From Rhodobacteraceae bacterium KLH11 (GTDB taxonomy: Bacteria > Pseudomonadota > Alphaproteobacteria > Rhodobacterales > Rhodobacteraceae): a stretch of 64,000 nt of DNA. The stretch is from assembly GCA_000158135.1 (NCBI GenBank), contig DS999531.1, forward strand, positions 1,579,774-1,643,773, read 5' to 3'. Below, piece after piece: positions 10,111 to 17,840 of the stretch; position 1 is the stretch's first letter; each line of letters starts with the position of its first letter. Both the position numbers and the translations under genes were made by a program. The notes below the pieces were generated by a model, which saw only the letters and a program-made list of their open reading frames with translations, did no database searches and was not told where the DNA came from.

Positions 10111-11127
10111 ATGATGCCGGATTTTGAGACATTCGATTTAGGGGACCTTCCGCTCTTGTCGGGTGGGGTATTGAAGGACGCCAAGCTTGCTTATCAGACC
10201 TATGGCAAATTGTCGGTGACAGGTGACAATGTCATCGTCCTGCCGACTTTTTACACCGGTACAAATTCCCGAAACGAAGGCTTCTTTGGTCCGGGTCGCG
10301 CGATTGATCCGGCGCGGCATTTCATCGTCAGCCCCAACCTGTTTGGCAATGGTCGTTCGTCATCACCATCGAATACACCTGCACCGCAGGACGGGCCGCG
10401 GTTCCCGCTGGTACAGATGTGGGACAACATTGCCGCTCAGCACCGATTGATCCACGATCATCTGGGGATCGAAAAAATCGCTCTTGTCGCCGGCTGGTCA
10501 ATGGCGGGCTGTCAATCCTACCAATGGGCGGCGCAATACCCGGATATGGTAAAGGCGATCCTGCCCTTCTGTGCCTCGGCTAAAACCTCACCGCACAATT
10601 TCGTTTTCCTCGAAGGGGTCAAGGCCGCTCTTTGCGCGGATCAAAATTGGAATGGCGGTGATTATGTCAGCCCACCCGAAGCGGGGCTGAAGGCCTTTGG
10701 TCGCGTTTATGCGGGCTGGGCTTTTTCTCAGACCTTTTACCGCGAGGGGCTTTATCGGCAGCTCGGGTTCCAATCCATCGAAGAGCTGATGCAGGATTGG
10801 GAACAGGATCATGTGCAGGGCTGGGACGCCAACAACCTGCTGGCCAAGCTTGCCACCTGGCAGGCCGGCGACATCTCTGCCGGACCGCTTTACAATGGAG
10901 ATTACAAGCAAGCACTGGGTGCAATCAAAGCTCGTGCCATCCTGATGCCCTGTACTCAGGATCTCTATTTTCCACCCGAAGATAATGAAATCGAAGCCCA
11001 CCACATGCCGAACGCTATCTTCCGCCCTTACGACTCACCATGGGGCCATTGCGCCGCCAACCCTGGCAATGACACAGGCTTTACGGCACAGTTGGATGTC
11101 AATATCCACGAACTTCTGCAGGAGTAA
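10111..11127 (+). CDS. MetX-like alpha/beta hydrolase (homoserine O-acetyltransferase family)
   Basis: The 338-residue protein has the alpha/beta hydrolase fold of homoserine O-acetyltransferase relatives. The nucleophile is Ser130 in GWSMAG. The probable acid is in TQDLYFPPEDN and the base histidine is in WGHCAANPGN. True MetX acylates homoserine for methionine synthesis, but many paralogues are hydrolases or amidases. Its place as last gene of the Rieske/GS operon, 16 bp after the ligase, suggests that it cleaves a pathway ester or amide. One possibility is a gamma-glutamyl intermediate made by the ligase (inference). Start chosen at ATG 10111 after AGGAAGGA. Confidence 0.9.
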   Translation: MMPDFETFDLGDLPLLSGGVLKDAKLAYQTYGKLSVTGDNVIVLPTFYTGTNSRNEGFFGPGRAIDPARHFIVSPNLFGNGRSSSPSNTPAPQDGPRFPLVQMWDNIAAQHRLIHDHLGIEKIALVAGWSMAGCQSYQWAAQYPDMVKAILPFCASAKTSPHNFVFLEGVKAALCADQNWNGGDYVSPPEAGLKAFGRVYAGWAFSQTFYREGLYRQLGFQSIEELMQDWEQDHVQGWDANNLLAKLATWQAGDISAGPLYNGDYKQALGAIKARAILMPCTQDLYFPPEDNEIEAHHMPNAIFRPYDSPWGHCAANPGNDTGFTAQLDVNIHELLQE

Positions 11128-11181
11128 GACTCAGTAAAAAAATAAGAAATTGTACTCGGTCATTAGTGACCGGTGCTTTCT

Positions 11182-11514
11182 TCAAGTGAACAGTGGCAAT
11201 GCGGTATACAAAAGCAGCATGCGTGTTGTGAATACGATGACGCTGCCAACGTTGAACCAGGCCATGAGCCAGACTTCCCAGTCCGGGAAAAACAGTATCA
11301 ACAGGCCGTGGGTGACACCCGCAAGGAAGTAGAAAATACGCCAGCAAACGAAGTATCTGGCGACCTTTTTGGAAACCCAGGTAGGAGCAGTGGTTACAGC
11401 GCTAAGCCCGCGCTGAATATTGGAAGTACCCCAATCAACAAAGCTAGGGCACTCATTTTTATTAGGTTCGATTGACCGTTTTTCTTCACAATCCCATCTG
11501 CTCTTTGATGCCAC
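11182..11514 (-). pseudogene. Remnant of a membrane domain, probably from a cyclase-type sensor
   Basis: The minus-strand frame has a C-terminal part with two strongly hydrophobic helices, FYFLAGVTHGLLILFF and WFNVGSVIVFTTRMLLL. The first 45 residues look non-coding and overlap the end of the SDR gene. The LAG-x-x-H...FN-x-GSV pattern resembles the N-terminal membrane part of some adenylate/diguanylate cyclases. The expected cytoplasmic domain is absent, because the frame stops at 11182. No convincing start codon or ribosome-binding site is seen. It could instead be a very small membrane protein. Confidence 0.35.
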
Positions 11515-12301
11515 CGATGAAGGTCGCGTCGTCAGCAGCCTTCCGATTGGTCAACAGGTAATCGGCATCCTGCCCCGCGCGATAACGCAGAGTATTGCTG
11601 CCATCGGTTACAGCCGTCCAGATCACTTCTGCAACGACTTCGGGGGGTGACGGCGGGAACGCCTGATTTGCAAAAGACCCCATAACAGCGGATACCACAC
11701 CCTGATACTCGCCAATGGCTGGATCATTGGCAAAATCGAAACTGCGCCCAGAGAAGTCCGTTGCAATCATGCCCGGTTCCACGATTCTCACTTTTACTCC
11801 GATGGTCTCCAACTCGTAGTGCAAAGCTTCAGAGATGCCTTCGACTGCAAACTTGGTGCCGTGGTAGAGAGTGCCTAACGGGAAGGTTATTTGCCCACCA
11901 ATGGAGCTGATGTTGACGATAGTGCCGGCTTTCCGGGCGCGCATCTGAGGCAGAACCGCTTTAGTCACTTCCAACAGGCCGATGACGTTTGTGTCGAACT
12001 GGCGGCGGATGCGGTCCATGTCGAAGTTTTCCAACGGGCCATAAGCTCCGTAGCCTGCATTGTTCAGAAGAACATCAACTTGACCAAACTTGTCGAGCGT
12101 GACTGCGACCGCAGCTTCGATGGACGCCGGTTCGGTTACGTCAAGACGTGTGACCAGCACATTATCGAAAGCGGCCAGTTCTGCGCCATCTTCGGGTTTT
12201 CGCATGGTGGCTACGACGTTCCAGCCTTGGGCTTGGAAGTATTTAGCCGTCGCCTTGCCAATGCCGGTCGAGGCACCGGTGATCAAAATTGTCTGTGCCA
12301 T
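11486..12301 (-). CDS. Short-chain dehydrogenase/reductase
   Basis: The 271-residue protein is a classical SDR. It has the nucleotide-binding TGASTGIG near the N-terminus, NNAGYG in the middle, and the catalytic serine in NISSIGG with the YHGTK Tyr-Lys pair. These enzymes use NAD(P)H to reduce or oxidise carbonyl/alcohol substrates; the specificity here is unknown. Three in-frame ATGs lie within 12 bp (12313, 12307, 12301) and none has a strong ribosome-binding site. I chose MAQTILITG because it matches the usual SDR N-terminus. It lies 152 bp downstream of the molybdenum hydroxylase genes on the same strand and may be part of their transcription unit. Confidence 0.92.
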   Translation of the reverse strand: MAQTILITGASTGIGKATAKYFQAQGWNVVATMRKPEDGAELAAFDNVLVTRLDVTEPASIEAAVAVTLDKFGQVDVLLNNAGYGAYGPLENFDMDRIRRQFDTNVIGLLEVTKAVLPQMRARKAGTIVNISSIGGQITFPLGTLYHGTKFAVEGISEALHYELETIGVKVRIVEPGMIATDFSGRSFDFANDPAIGEYQGVVSAVMGSFANQAFPPSPPEVVAEVIWTAVTDGSNTLRYRAGQDADYLLTNRKAADDATFIGGIKEQMGL

Positions 12302-12453
12302 TTTCATGTCCATTAGTTCACGTGGGTAGTGGTGCTTGGATTGGGCTGTGAAGTGTGTGATTGCGCCTACCACGATGCCAGTTGTTTGTTTGGCAGGATT
12401 TGAGCTGGTCGGCTGACGGGCTACGGACGCCCGCCAGCTTAGGGGAGACAAAA

Positions 12454-14640
12454 TCAGACGAAAGATACTCCATTATCCGACATGGGAAGGTGGGTTACGT
12501 GCGGTCCCGTAGCCGCCGCAATCGCATTGGCAAGCGCAGGCGCAGCAGGTGGAGTGCCGGGTTCACCAATCCCTGAGGGTGCTTCGGCGGATGCAACGAT
12601 ATGCACCTCGATTGCTCCGATATCACTGATGCGAAGAGGCTCATAATCCGGGAAGTTGGACTGATCCACCGCACCACCCGTCAGGGTGATCTTGTCGCGC
12701 ATTACGTGACCGATACCGTAACCGGCACCGCCCTGAACCTGCGCTTTGACAACATCCGGGTTGACGGCGATGCCGCAGTCCACGGCACAGGTGACCTTTT
12801 CGATCTTGATGCCATTTTCCGCATTACCAGATACTTCGACCACCTCAGCTACGTATGAGCCAAAGGATTTGTGAACTGCGATGCCCTGAGCGCGACCAGC
12901 AGGCGCATTGCCCCAGTCGGCCTTCTCCATCGCAAGTTTCAGAACGCCTGCTTTACGCTTCTGATCCGCGTTGCTGTCATCGGCCAGATGGGCCAGGCGG
13001 AACTCGACCGGATCGCGGCCAGCAGCTTTGGCGATTTTATCCATCATGGTTTCCATCACATAGGCCGTGTGAGTGTGACCCACCGAGCGCCACCACAGAA
13101 CCGTGGTTGCCTTGGGCGTATCCGTCAGACCCAGCGCCATGCCGGGGATCGCGTATGGGCTGTCTGCGATTCCCTCGACTGAACTGTGATCGATGCCATC
13201 GTGTACAGCGAACGATTCGAATGCGGTGCCCTTCATGATCGACTGGCCGGCGACCTGATGCTGCCACCCAACGATGTTGCCCTGACCGTCCAGACCCACA
13301 CGGACCTTGTGGCCAAAGGCCGGGCGATAGTATCCGCTGCGGATATCGTCTTCGCGCGTCCATACCAGTTTCACCGGGCGGCTGCGGTCGGTGACAACAA
13401 AGGCTAGCGCCGCCTCGACCTGATAGTCGGCTTCCGGAGTCGCACGGCGACCAAACGAGCCACCGGCTAGCAACGTGTTGATCTCGATCTGCTCGGCTGG
13501 CATTTCAAAGATCTGTTGCAGGGCGTAATGAACGCCAGTTGGAATCTGACAGGCATCGTGCATTACGATCTTGCCGTCTGCCGTCTGCTCGATGGTGCAG
13601 TTCATCGGTTCCATCGGGGCATGGGCCAACAGCGGGAAGTAGAAGGTCTCTTCCAGAACAGTGTCCGCGCCGTCAATTGCCGCCGCGACCGTTGCCGCAT
13701 CCGCTTTGTTCACATTGTACTGAGGCTCGGCGTCCAGAGCGGCGCGTATTTCAGCTTCGATCTGATCCGAGTCTCTTGTCTCGGCCACAGACACATCCCA
13801 TTCGACGTCCAGTGCTTCACGCGCCTGAATGGCTGCCCAAGTGTCTTCGGCATAGACCGCCACACCCGCCTGATTAGGCAGAGTGGCCGCGTTGATGAAA
13901 CCTTTGATCTCTTTCGAAGCGCTGTCATCGAATCCGACGACTACGCCGCCACGCGATTCCGGGCGTTTAATCATGACGACCATTTGGTTCGGCAGGTGCA
14001 TGTCCATACCGTATTTCGCCTGACCATTACCTTTGATCGGAGAATCCTTGCGGCGCACGGATTCGTTGCCGATCAGGCGGAACTCCGACGGGTCTTTCAG
14101 ATGCGGCTCGACAGGGGCATCAAGTTGGGCAGCCGCTGTAACGAACTCTGCTATAGGAGCCGACTGTTCACCTGCTTTGACGATCCCTTCCTCAATGGTG
14201 ATACCCGACGCGTCTACATCCCAGGTCTGGGCGGCAGCAGCAATCAGCATCTCGCGCGCAGCAGCGCCAGCCTGACGGTATTGCTGCCACGAGTTTGCCA
14301 TGGCGGTCGATCCGCCAGAGCCCTGAATCTGCCCGAAGAACAAGTTGTTGTAGACCTGTGGGTTCGACGGCGCGAACTCATAGTCGATTTGATCCATGGA
14401 CGCGCCGATTTCTTCAGCGACCAGAGTTGGCAGGCCGGTTGCGGGGCCTTGCCCCATCTCAAAGTGCTTGACGACCACGATCACGATGCCGTCGGCATCG
14501 ATCTTCACGAACGGGTTGAATTGAGTGCTTTCCGAAGACGCGGCAGCGAGAATGCCATCAGGGCGTGCGCCGACAAGAAGGACGGCACCAGTGGCGGCAG
14601 CGCCTTTCAGAAAACCACGGCGAGAAGTGTTGACGGTCAT
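12454..14640 (-). CDS. Molybdopterin-binding aldehyde/isoquinoline oxidoreductase, large subunit (IorB type), Tat-exported
   Basis: The 728-residue protein belongs to the xanthine-dehydrogenase family and resembles the large subunit of isoquinoline 1-oxidoreductase and related periplasmic aldehyde dehydrogenases. A twin-arginine signal is evident at the N-terminus (SRRGFLKG followed by an alanine-rich hydrophobic stretch). Typical molybdopterin-domain blocks follow, including GGSFGRRATPEADYQVEA and the C-terminal GIGEPGTPPAAPALANAI segment, whose glutamate is the conserved active-site residue in this family. It pairs with the 2Fe-2S subunit encoded immediately upstream (stop and start 3 bp apart). 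The enzyme oxidises an aldehyde or N-heterocycle in the periplasm; the substrate is unknown. Confidence 0.93.
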   Translation of the reverse strand: MTVNTSRRGFLKGAAATGAVLLVGARPDGILAAASSESTQFNPFVKIDADGIVIVVVKHFEMGQGPATGLPTLVAEEIGASMDQIDYEFAPSNPQVYNNLFFGQIQGSGGSTAMANSWQQYRQAGAAAREMLIAAAAQTWDVDASGITIEEGIVKAGEQSAPIAEFVTAAAQLDAPVEPHLKDPSEFRLIGNESVRRKDSPIKGNGQAKYGMDMHLPNQMVVMIKRPESRGGVVVGFDDSASKEIKGFINAATLPNQAGVAVYAEDTWAAIQAREALDVEWDVSVAETRDSDQIEAEIRAALDAEPQYNVNKADAATVAAAIDGADTVLEETFYFPLLAHAPMEPMNCTIEQTADGKIVMHDACQIPTGVHYALQQIFEMPAEQIEINTLLAGGSFGRRATPEADYQVEAALAFVVTDRSRPVKLVWTREDDIRSGYYRPAFGHKVRVGLDGQGNIVGWQHQVAGQSIMKGTAFESFAVHDGIDHSSVEGIADSPYAIPGMALGLTDTPKATTVLWWRSVGHTHTAYVMETMMDKIAKAAGRDPVEFRLAHLADDSNADQKRKAGVLKLAMEKADWGNAPAGRAQGIAVHKSFGSYVAEVVEVSGNAENGIKIEKVTCAVDCGIAVNPDVVKAQVQGGAGYGIGHVMRDKITLTGGAVDQSNFPDYEPLRISDIGAIEVHIVASAEAPSGIGEPGTPPAAPALANAIAAATGPHVTHLPMSDNGVSFV

Positions 14641-14643
14641 GGA

Positions 14644-15108
14644 TCAGCCCTCCAGAATTTCAGAAGCGCGCTGAATACCAGCGCGGATGCGTTGATAGGT
14701 GGCGCAGCGGCAGGTATTGCCCCACATGTATTCATCGATCTCTTCGACACTCGGCTTGGGATTTTCCGACAACAAGCCAACAGCAGACATGACCTGCCCG
14801 GACTGACAATAGCCGCACTGGACCACGTCCAGTTCAACCCATGCCTGTTGAATGGCAGCGCCGATTTTGTCTTCGCTCATCGCTTCGATTGTGGTGATCT
14901 CGGCACCTTCCACGTCTTCTACATAGGTCTGGCAGGAGCGCACGGGCTGACCATCCACGTGCACGGTGCAAGCACCGCAGGATGCAACACCACACCCAAA
15001 TTTGGTTCCGGTCATTTTGAGCTCGTCCCGGATCACCCACAAAAGCGGTGTGCCCTCGGACGCTTGGACGTCGCGCATCTGGCCATTGATCTTCAAGCTG
15101 GTCGGCAT
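14644..15108 (-). CDS. [2Fe-2S] ferredoxin-like subunit of molybdenum hydroxylase (IorA type)
   Basis: The 154-residue protein has an N-terminal plant-type ferredoxin domain with the cysteine pattern CGVASCGACTVHVDG plus RSC. The C-terminal helical domain has the second cluster motifs QCGYCQSGQ and NTCRCATY. It carries electrons from the molybdopterin subunit at 12454-14640. It has no signal peptide, so it probably travels to the periplasm with its Tat-signal partner. Start set at the ATG at 15108 (MPTSLKING), since the longer frame adds an unrelated N-terminus. It is divergent from a TetR-family gene across a 127-bp region. Confidence 0.94.
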   Translation of the reverse strand: MPTSLKINGQMRDVQASEGTPLLWVIRDELKMTGTKFGCGVASCGACTVHVDGQPVRSCQTYVEDVEGAEITTIEAMSEDKIGAAIQQAWVELDVVQCGYCQSGQVMSAVGLLSENPKPSVEEIDEYMWGNTCRCATYQRIRAGIQRASEILEG

Positions 15109-15191
15109 GTCGGCAGTTTCCCTATTTGATTTGAAAAACACCGGAATTTCCCGGCTTGAATGGACAAGTAGACTCAGATATCCAATTTGTC

Positions 15192-15208
15192 AACTTGTGC
15201 TTTACAAG
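15192..15208. promoter_or_regulatory. Candidate TetR operator
   Basis: A perfect inverted repeat ACTTGT-N5-ACAAGT lies in the 127-bp region between the divergent iorA-like and tetR-like genes. A further ACAAGT half site occurs at 15164-15169 and a TTTGTC near 15185. TetR-family repressors commonly bind such palindromes in the shared divergent promoter, so this is the most likely site of autoregulation and control of the molybdenum hydroxylase. Confidence 0.6.
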
Positions 15209-15235
15209 TGGACGACTCGGGTCTAGATCGGATGC

Positions 15236-15808
15236 ATGATCGTGAATGAAAAAAACCTGAAAATTGTAGAGACTGCGTTTGGTCTATTCGCCCACTATGG
15301 TGTGGCGAAAACCTCCATGACTGAAATCGCGGCGGCATCGAAAGTGTCGCGCCAAACGCTGTATAAAGCCTATGAAAGTAAAGAAGATTTGATCTTCGCG
15401 GCCCTTCTTCAATACGCTGAGAAAACCAAGGCTGAGATTGAAAGCGCCTGCGCAACAGCAACCGATCTTGAGGATAGGCTGGAGATACTGTTCAGGCATA
15501 TGTGCGCCGCCCCTTTTGACGCCATGCAGCGGTTTCCGCATCTCGATGAGATAATGGAAATTGGCGACAACCTCTCACCCGAGCGTGTGAAACAGATCAG
15601 GGGCAATTACCTTGGAGGAATTGGTGTCGTGCTGGCTCCTTTCGAAGAGAGCTTGAAGAAGGCCGGAATTGACTCGTTGCAGCTTCAGAGCACGATCAAG
15701 AGTACATTCACACAAATCAAACGTGACGCGAGTGACGTTGAACACCTCAAAGATCTGTTTGAGCCAATTCGAGCGATGATAGTGTTTTGTGTTCGGGGCA
15801 AGACTTAA
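15236..15808 (+). CDS. TetR/AcrR-family transcriptional regulator
   Basis: The 190-residue protein has an N-terminal TetR helix-turn-helix (about residues 8-50; FGLFAHYGVAKTSMTEIAAA followed by KVSRQTLYKAYESKEDLI). A helical ligand-binding C-terminal region follows. It is divergent from the iorA/iorB-like operon and sits next to a perfect inverted repeat, which fits local repression of those genes. The effector is not predictable. The next gene on the plus strand is far away, so it is probably monocistronic. Confidence 0.93.
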   Translation: MIVNEKNLKIVETAFGLFAHYGVAKTSMTEIAAASKVSRQTLYKAYESKEDLIFAALLQYAEKTKAEIESACATATDLEDRLEILFRHMCAAPFDAMQRFPHLDEIMEIGDNLSPERVKQIRGNYLGGIGVVLAPFEESLKKAGIDSLQLQSTIKSTFTQIKRDASDVEHLKDLFEPIRAMIVFCVRGKT

Positions 15809-16296
15809 GGGCACACTTGGGATTGCTGGCGAGCCCAGCTTCAAAAAAGCGGACATAAGCCTTAGTTCGACGATTGCTCGCGCTTTGTCCCGACCCTGTA
15901 AATTACCTTCGTCAGCTTTGCTGCGGCACGCACGAACGGCGGTTCTACCCGCCGCGCTGCAACACCAAAAATTGCACACGTGCAGAGAAATCTGTGCGGC
16001 GAGCGCGCGCAGTAAGATTTTGACACATCCGCTCAGGGCTCACTGCAGCCTATCGCCGCAACCTTCATGAGCGACTGCTTTCAAGCGCCTCGATTTCAAC
16101 GCTTTGAAATTCCTTGACTTGCGAAACTGCCTACCGCTAAACGCTAGGTCAGGAGAAGCCGAGATGACGTTTGTGAACTCATATCTTTCGAAGCAGCTAT
16201 GCGCGGATGAACGCGGCGCAGTGCTTTGTGGCGGCTTCTCTTCGACAGATGGATTAAGACCCAAGTGATCTAACCCCATCCTTATTGTCCGAACCA
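15809..16296. other. Mostly non-coding stretch with one possible small ORF
   Basis: Apart from the 34-codon ORF listed separately, I see no protein similarity on either strand in this interval. The frames present look accidental. It starts the degraded zone that continues to about 24300. Confidence 0.5.
16164..16268 (+). CDS. Possible 34-residue small protein
   Basis: An ATG at 16164 is preceded by AGGAGA at 8-nt spacing and opens a 34-codon frame ending in TGA at 16266-16268. A good Rho-independent terminator follows 28 bp later. The product starts MTFVNSYLSKQLCADERG and has two cysteines, with no signal peptide or membrane segment. I recognise no family. The ribosome-binding site and terminator support a real transcription unit, but the coding evidence is weak. 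Confidence 0.3.
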   Translation: MTFVNSYLSKQLCADERGAVLCGGFSSTDGLRPK

Positions 16297-16324
16297 AGCC
16301 GTCTCATCCCGAGGCGGCTTTTTC
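16297..16324 (+). terminator. Rho-independent terminator
   Basis: The 9-bp stem AGCCGTCTC/GAGGCGGCT (one G-T pair, loop ATCCC) is followed by a T-rich tract (TTTTTC then more Ts). It lies just upstream of the RNA ligase remnant and downstream of the possible small ORF. Confidence 0.7.
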
Positions 16325-16330
16325 TTTTTC

Positions 16331-17076
16331 AGGAGCATAGACATAGACCATATCATCGAAACGCTGGCGGACGTCCTCCCGCATATTGTCCCCGACACCG
16401 GGATCTTTCATTTCGAACATGAGGGATACTCCGTGATCAACTACCTCTACACGCTGGATAACACGTTCGACAGCGCCGTGGCGCGGGAATGCCGGGGGTT
16501 GAAATTCGACCCCGACGGCAAGCTGATCGCACGGCCTTTCCACAAGTTCTTCAACCTGGCGAAAAGCGCCCGGTGCAGGAAGAACCGTGGGATGCGTCTC
16601 ATGCGGTTCTGGATAAGCTGGACGGCTCGATGATCCACCCGGCGATTGTCGGGGGTGAGATGGTGTTCATGACCCGGATGGGCATTTCCACCCAGTCCCG
16701 GGCAGCCTGGTCTGTTGCGGGGCCTGAGGTCAAAGCACTCTGCGCCGATATGATCGCGACAGGGTTTACGCCGGTCTTCGAGTTCACCTCGCCTGAGAAC
16801 CGAGTGGTGCTGGCCTATGAGGTTTCGCAGCTGACCTTGCTAGCGATCCGGCATTTGCGGACCGGGGCGTACATGCCGCACGCGGAACTGGAGGCCGTTG
16901 CCATTCGGCATGGTGTGCCGATCGTCGCACAGTTTGACAGCGTCGAGGACGTTCATCGGTTCTGGACGGATGCTCAGGCATTGGAGGGTGTCGAAGGTTA
17001 CGTCATCGCGTTCGAGGACGGCCACAGGCTGAAGATCTGTCCGTCGTCAGAGTTTTTGGAACCAGGAGCAGCGTAA
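16331..17076 (+). pseudogene. T4 Rnl1-type RNA ligase, frameshifted and truncated
   Basis: Two overlapping frames together give the N-terminal and adenylation parts of a phage-T4-like RNA ligase. The first (16331 to about 16560) contains INYLYTLDNTF, then ECRGLKFDPDGKLIARPFHKFFNL. The second continues with EKRPVQEEPWDASHAVLDKLDGSM, which holds the nucleotidyl-transferase lysine motif K-L-D-G, then EFTSPENRVVLAYE and EGYVIAFEDGHRLKI. A single G appears to be missing near 16559. The protein then ends early (about 240 residues against the usual 350 or so), close to the end of an IS3-type remnant at 17112. Such ligases repair or splice RNA ends and are typical of phages. The locus is now inactive. 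Confidence 0.82.
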
Positions 17077-17111
17077 ACTAAGAGAGTGTTTGGCTCATCT
17101 GGTCGGTTTGA

Positions 17112-17245
17112 TTATGCTGCGCGTTGGCTGTGATGCAAGCGTCGCGCTTCGAACGTCTTCTGTTTGATCCTTTTTCGTTGTTCCAGAATGGCTTGGTCAC
17201 GCCCAAAGTAGACGTCGGCGGGTGTGACGTTGCTCATAGGATACC
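17112..17245 (-). pseudogene. IS3-type transposase, extreme C-terminal fragment
   Basis: The minus-strand translation reads SNVTPADVYFGRDQAILEQR and then KRIKQKTFEARRLHH, ending with a TAA at 17112-17114. This is the characteristic C-terminal tail of IS3/IS481-like integrase-core transposases (TPADVYFGR block). Only about 42 residues remain and the catalytic core is gone. Its outer end abuts the truncated RNA ligase gene, so insertion or deletion here probably removed the ligase 3' end. Confidence 0.75.
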
Positions 17246-17780
17246 GTTGACATCCTCTCTCTTGGATGCGGGGAGCAGGACCTGCGCATGTCGGGCGGGC
17301 AAATCAAGTGGGGAGGGATGTTTCACTGGCGCACAATCATTGAGACGGCTATGCATTTCCAAAGCCAAAACGCACTGGGTCAGGCTGGTCTGCTAATCGG
17401 TCGGAACAGATTACTGCGGGTAACAACTGCGCCTTCATTGGCTCCGATTGCGATGGACGATTTCGAAAGAGCACGTGATGAGCTTCCTGCCCAAGCCCGA
17501 CGGCTTATCGAAGAAAATGCCGAGCGTCTTGAGATGTTTTTTGATGCCGAAAGGGCACCAGTGACCTTTTATCATGGAGAGCAAGTTGCCTATCGTTAAT
17601 CGCAAAGAGCCCAATTCACTTGGGCAACGAGCTCGAAACGTTCTCTAATGTCTACTTTGGGAAAGCTGCGCCGTAGCAGTGCTCAGCCCGACCAGTGGCA
17701 GGTATGGACCGGAAGCGATAATTTTTTGCCATTCTGTATATTGGCCATAAGGCCAATATACTGCAGTGGTTGTGTCATAA
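17246..17780. other. Degraded stretch without a recognised gene
   Basis: The stretch separates the IS3-type tail from the IS1182 transposase. A plus-strand frame at 17288-17599 encodes 103 residues with a charged, helical C-terminal half (MDDFERARDELPAQARRLIE). I recognise no family, see no ribosome-binding site, and treat it as doubtful. A strong palindrome occurs at 17736-17761. Confidence 0.4.
17736..17761. repeat. 11-bp perfect inverted repeat upstream of the IS1182 transposase
   Basis: The arms GTATATTGGCC and GGCCAATATAC are perfect inverted repeats around an ATAA loop. It lies about 80-100 bp upstream of the transposase frame. It could be a structural or operator element of the IS, or a host hairpin at which the IS inserted. 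No T-run follows. Confidence 0.6.
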
Positions 17781-17840
17781 AAAGACCCTGACCCGGGGCT
17801 ACATGCAACGCTTACGGTTGACGAGGATAATCCGGTTCGC

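Noticed and set aside
17288-17599. 103-codon frame between IS remnants
   Set aside because: There is no ribosome-binding site, no recognised family and degraded surroundings. It is mentioned only in the gap description.
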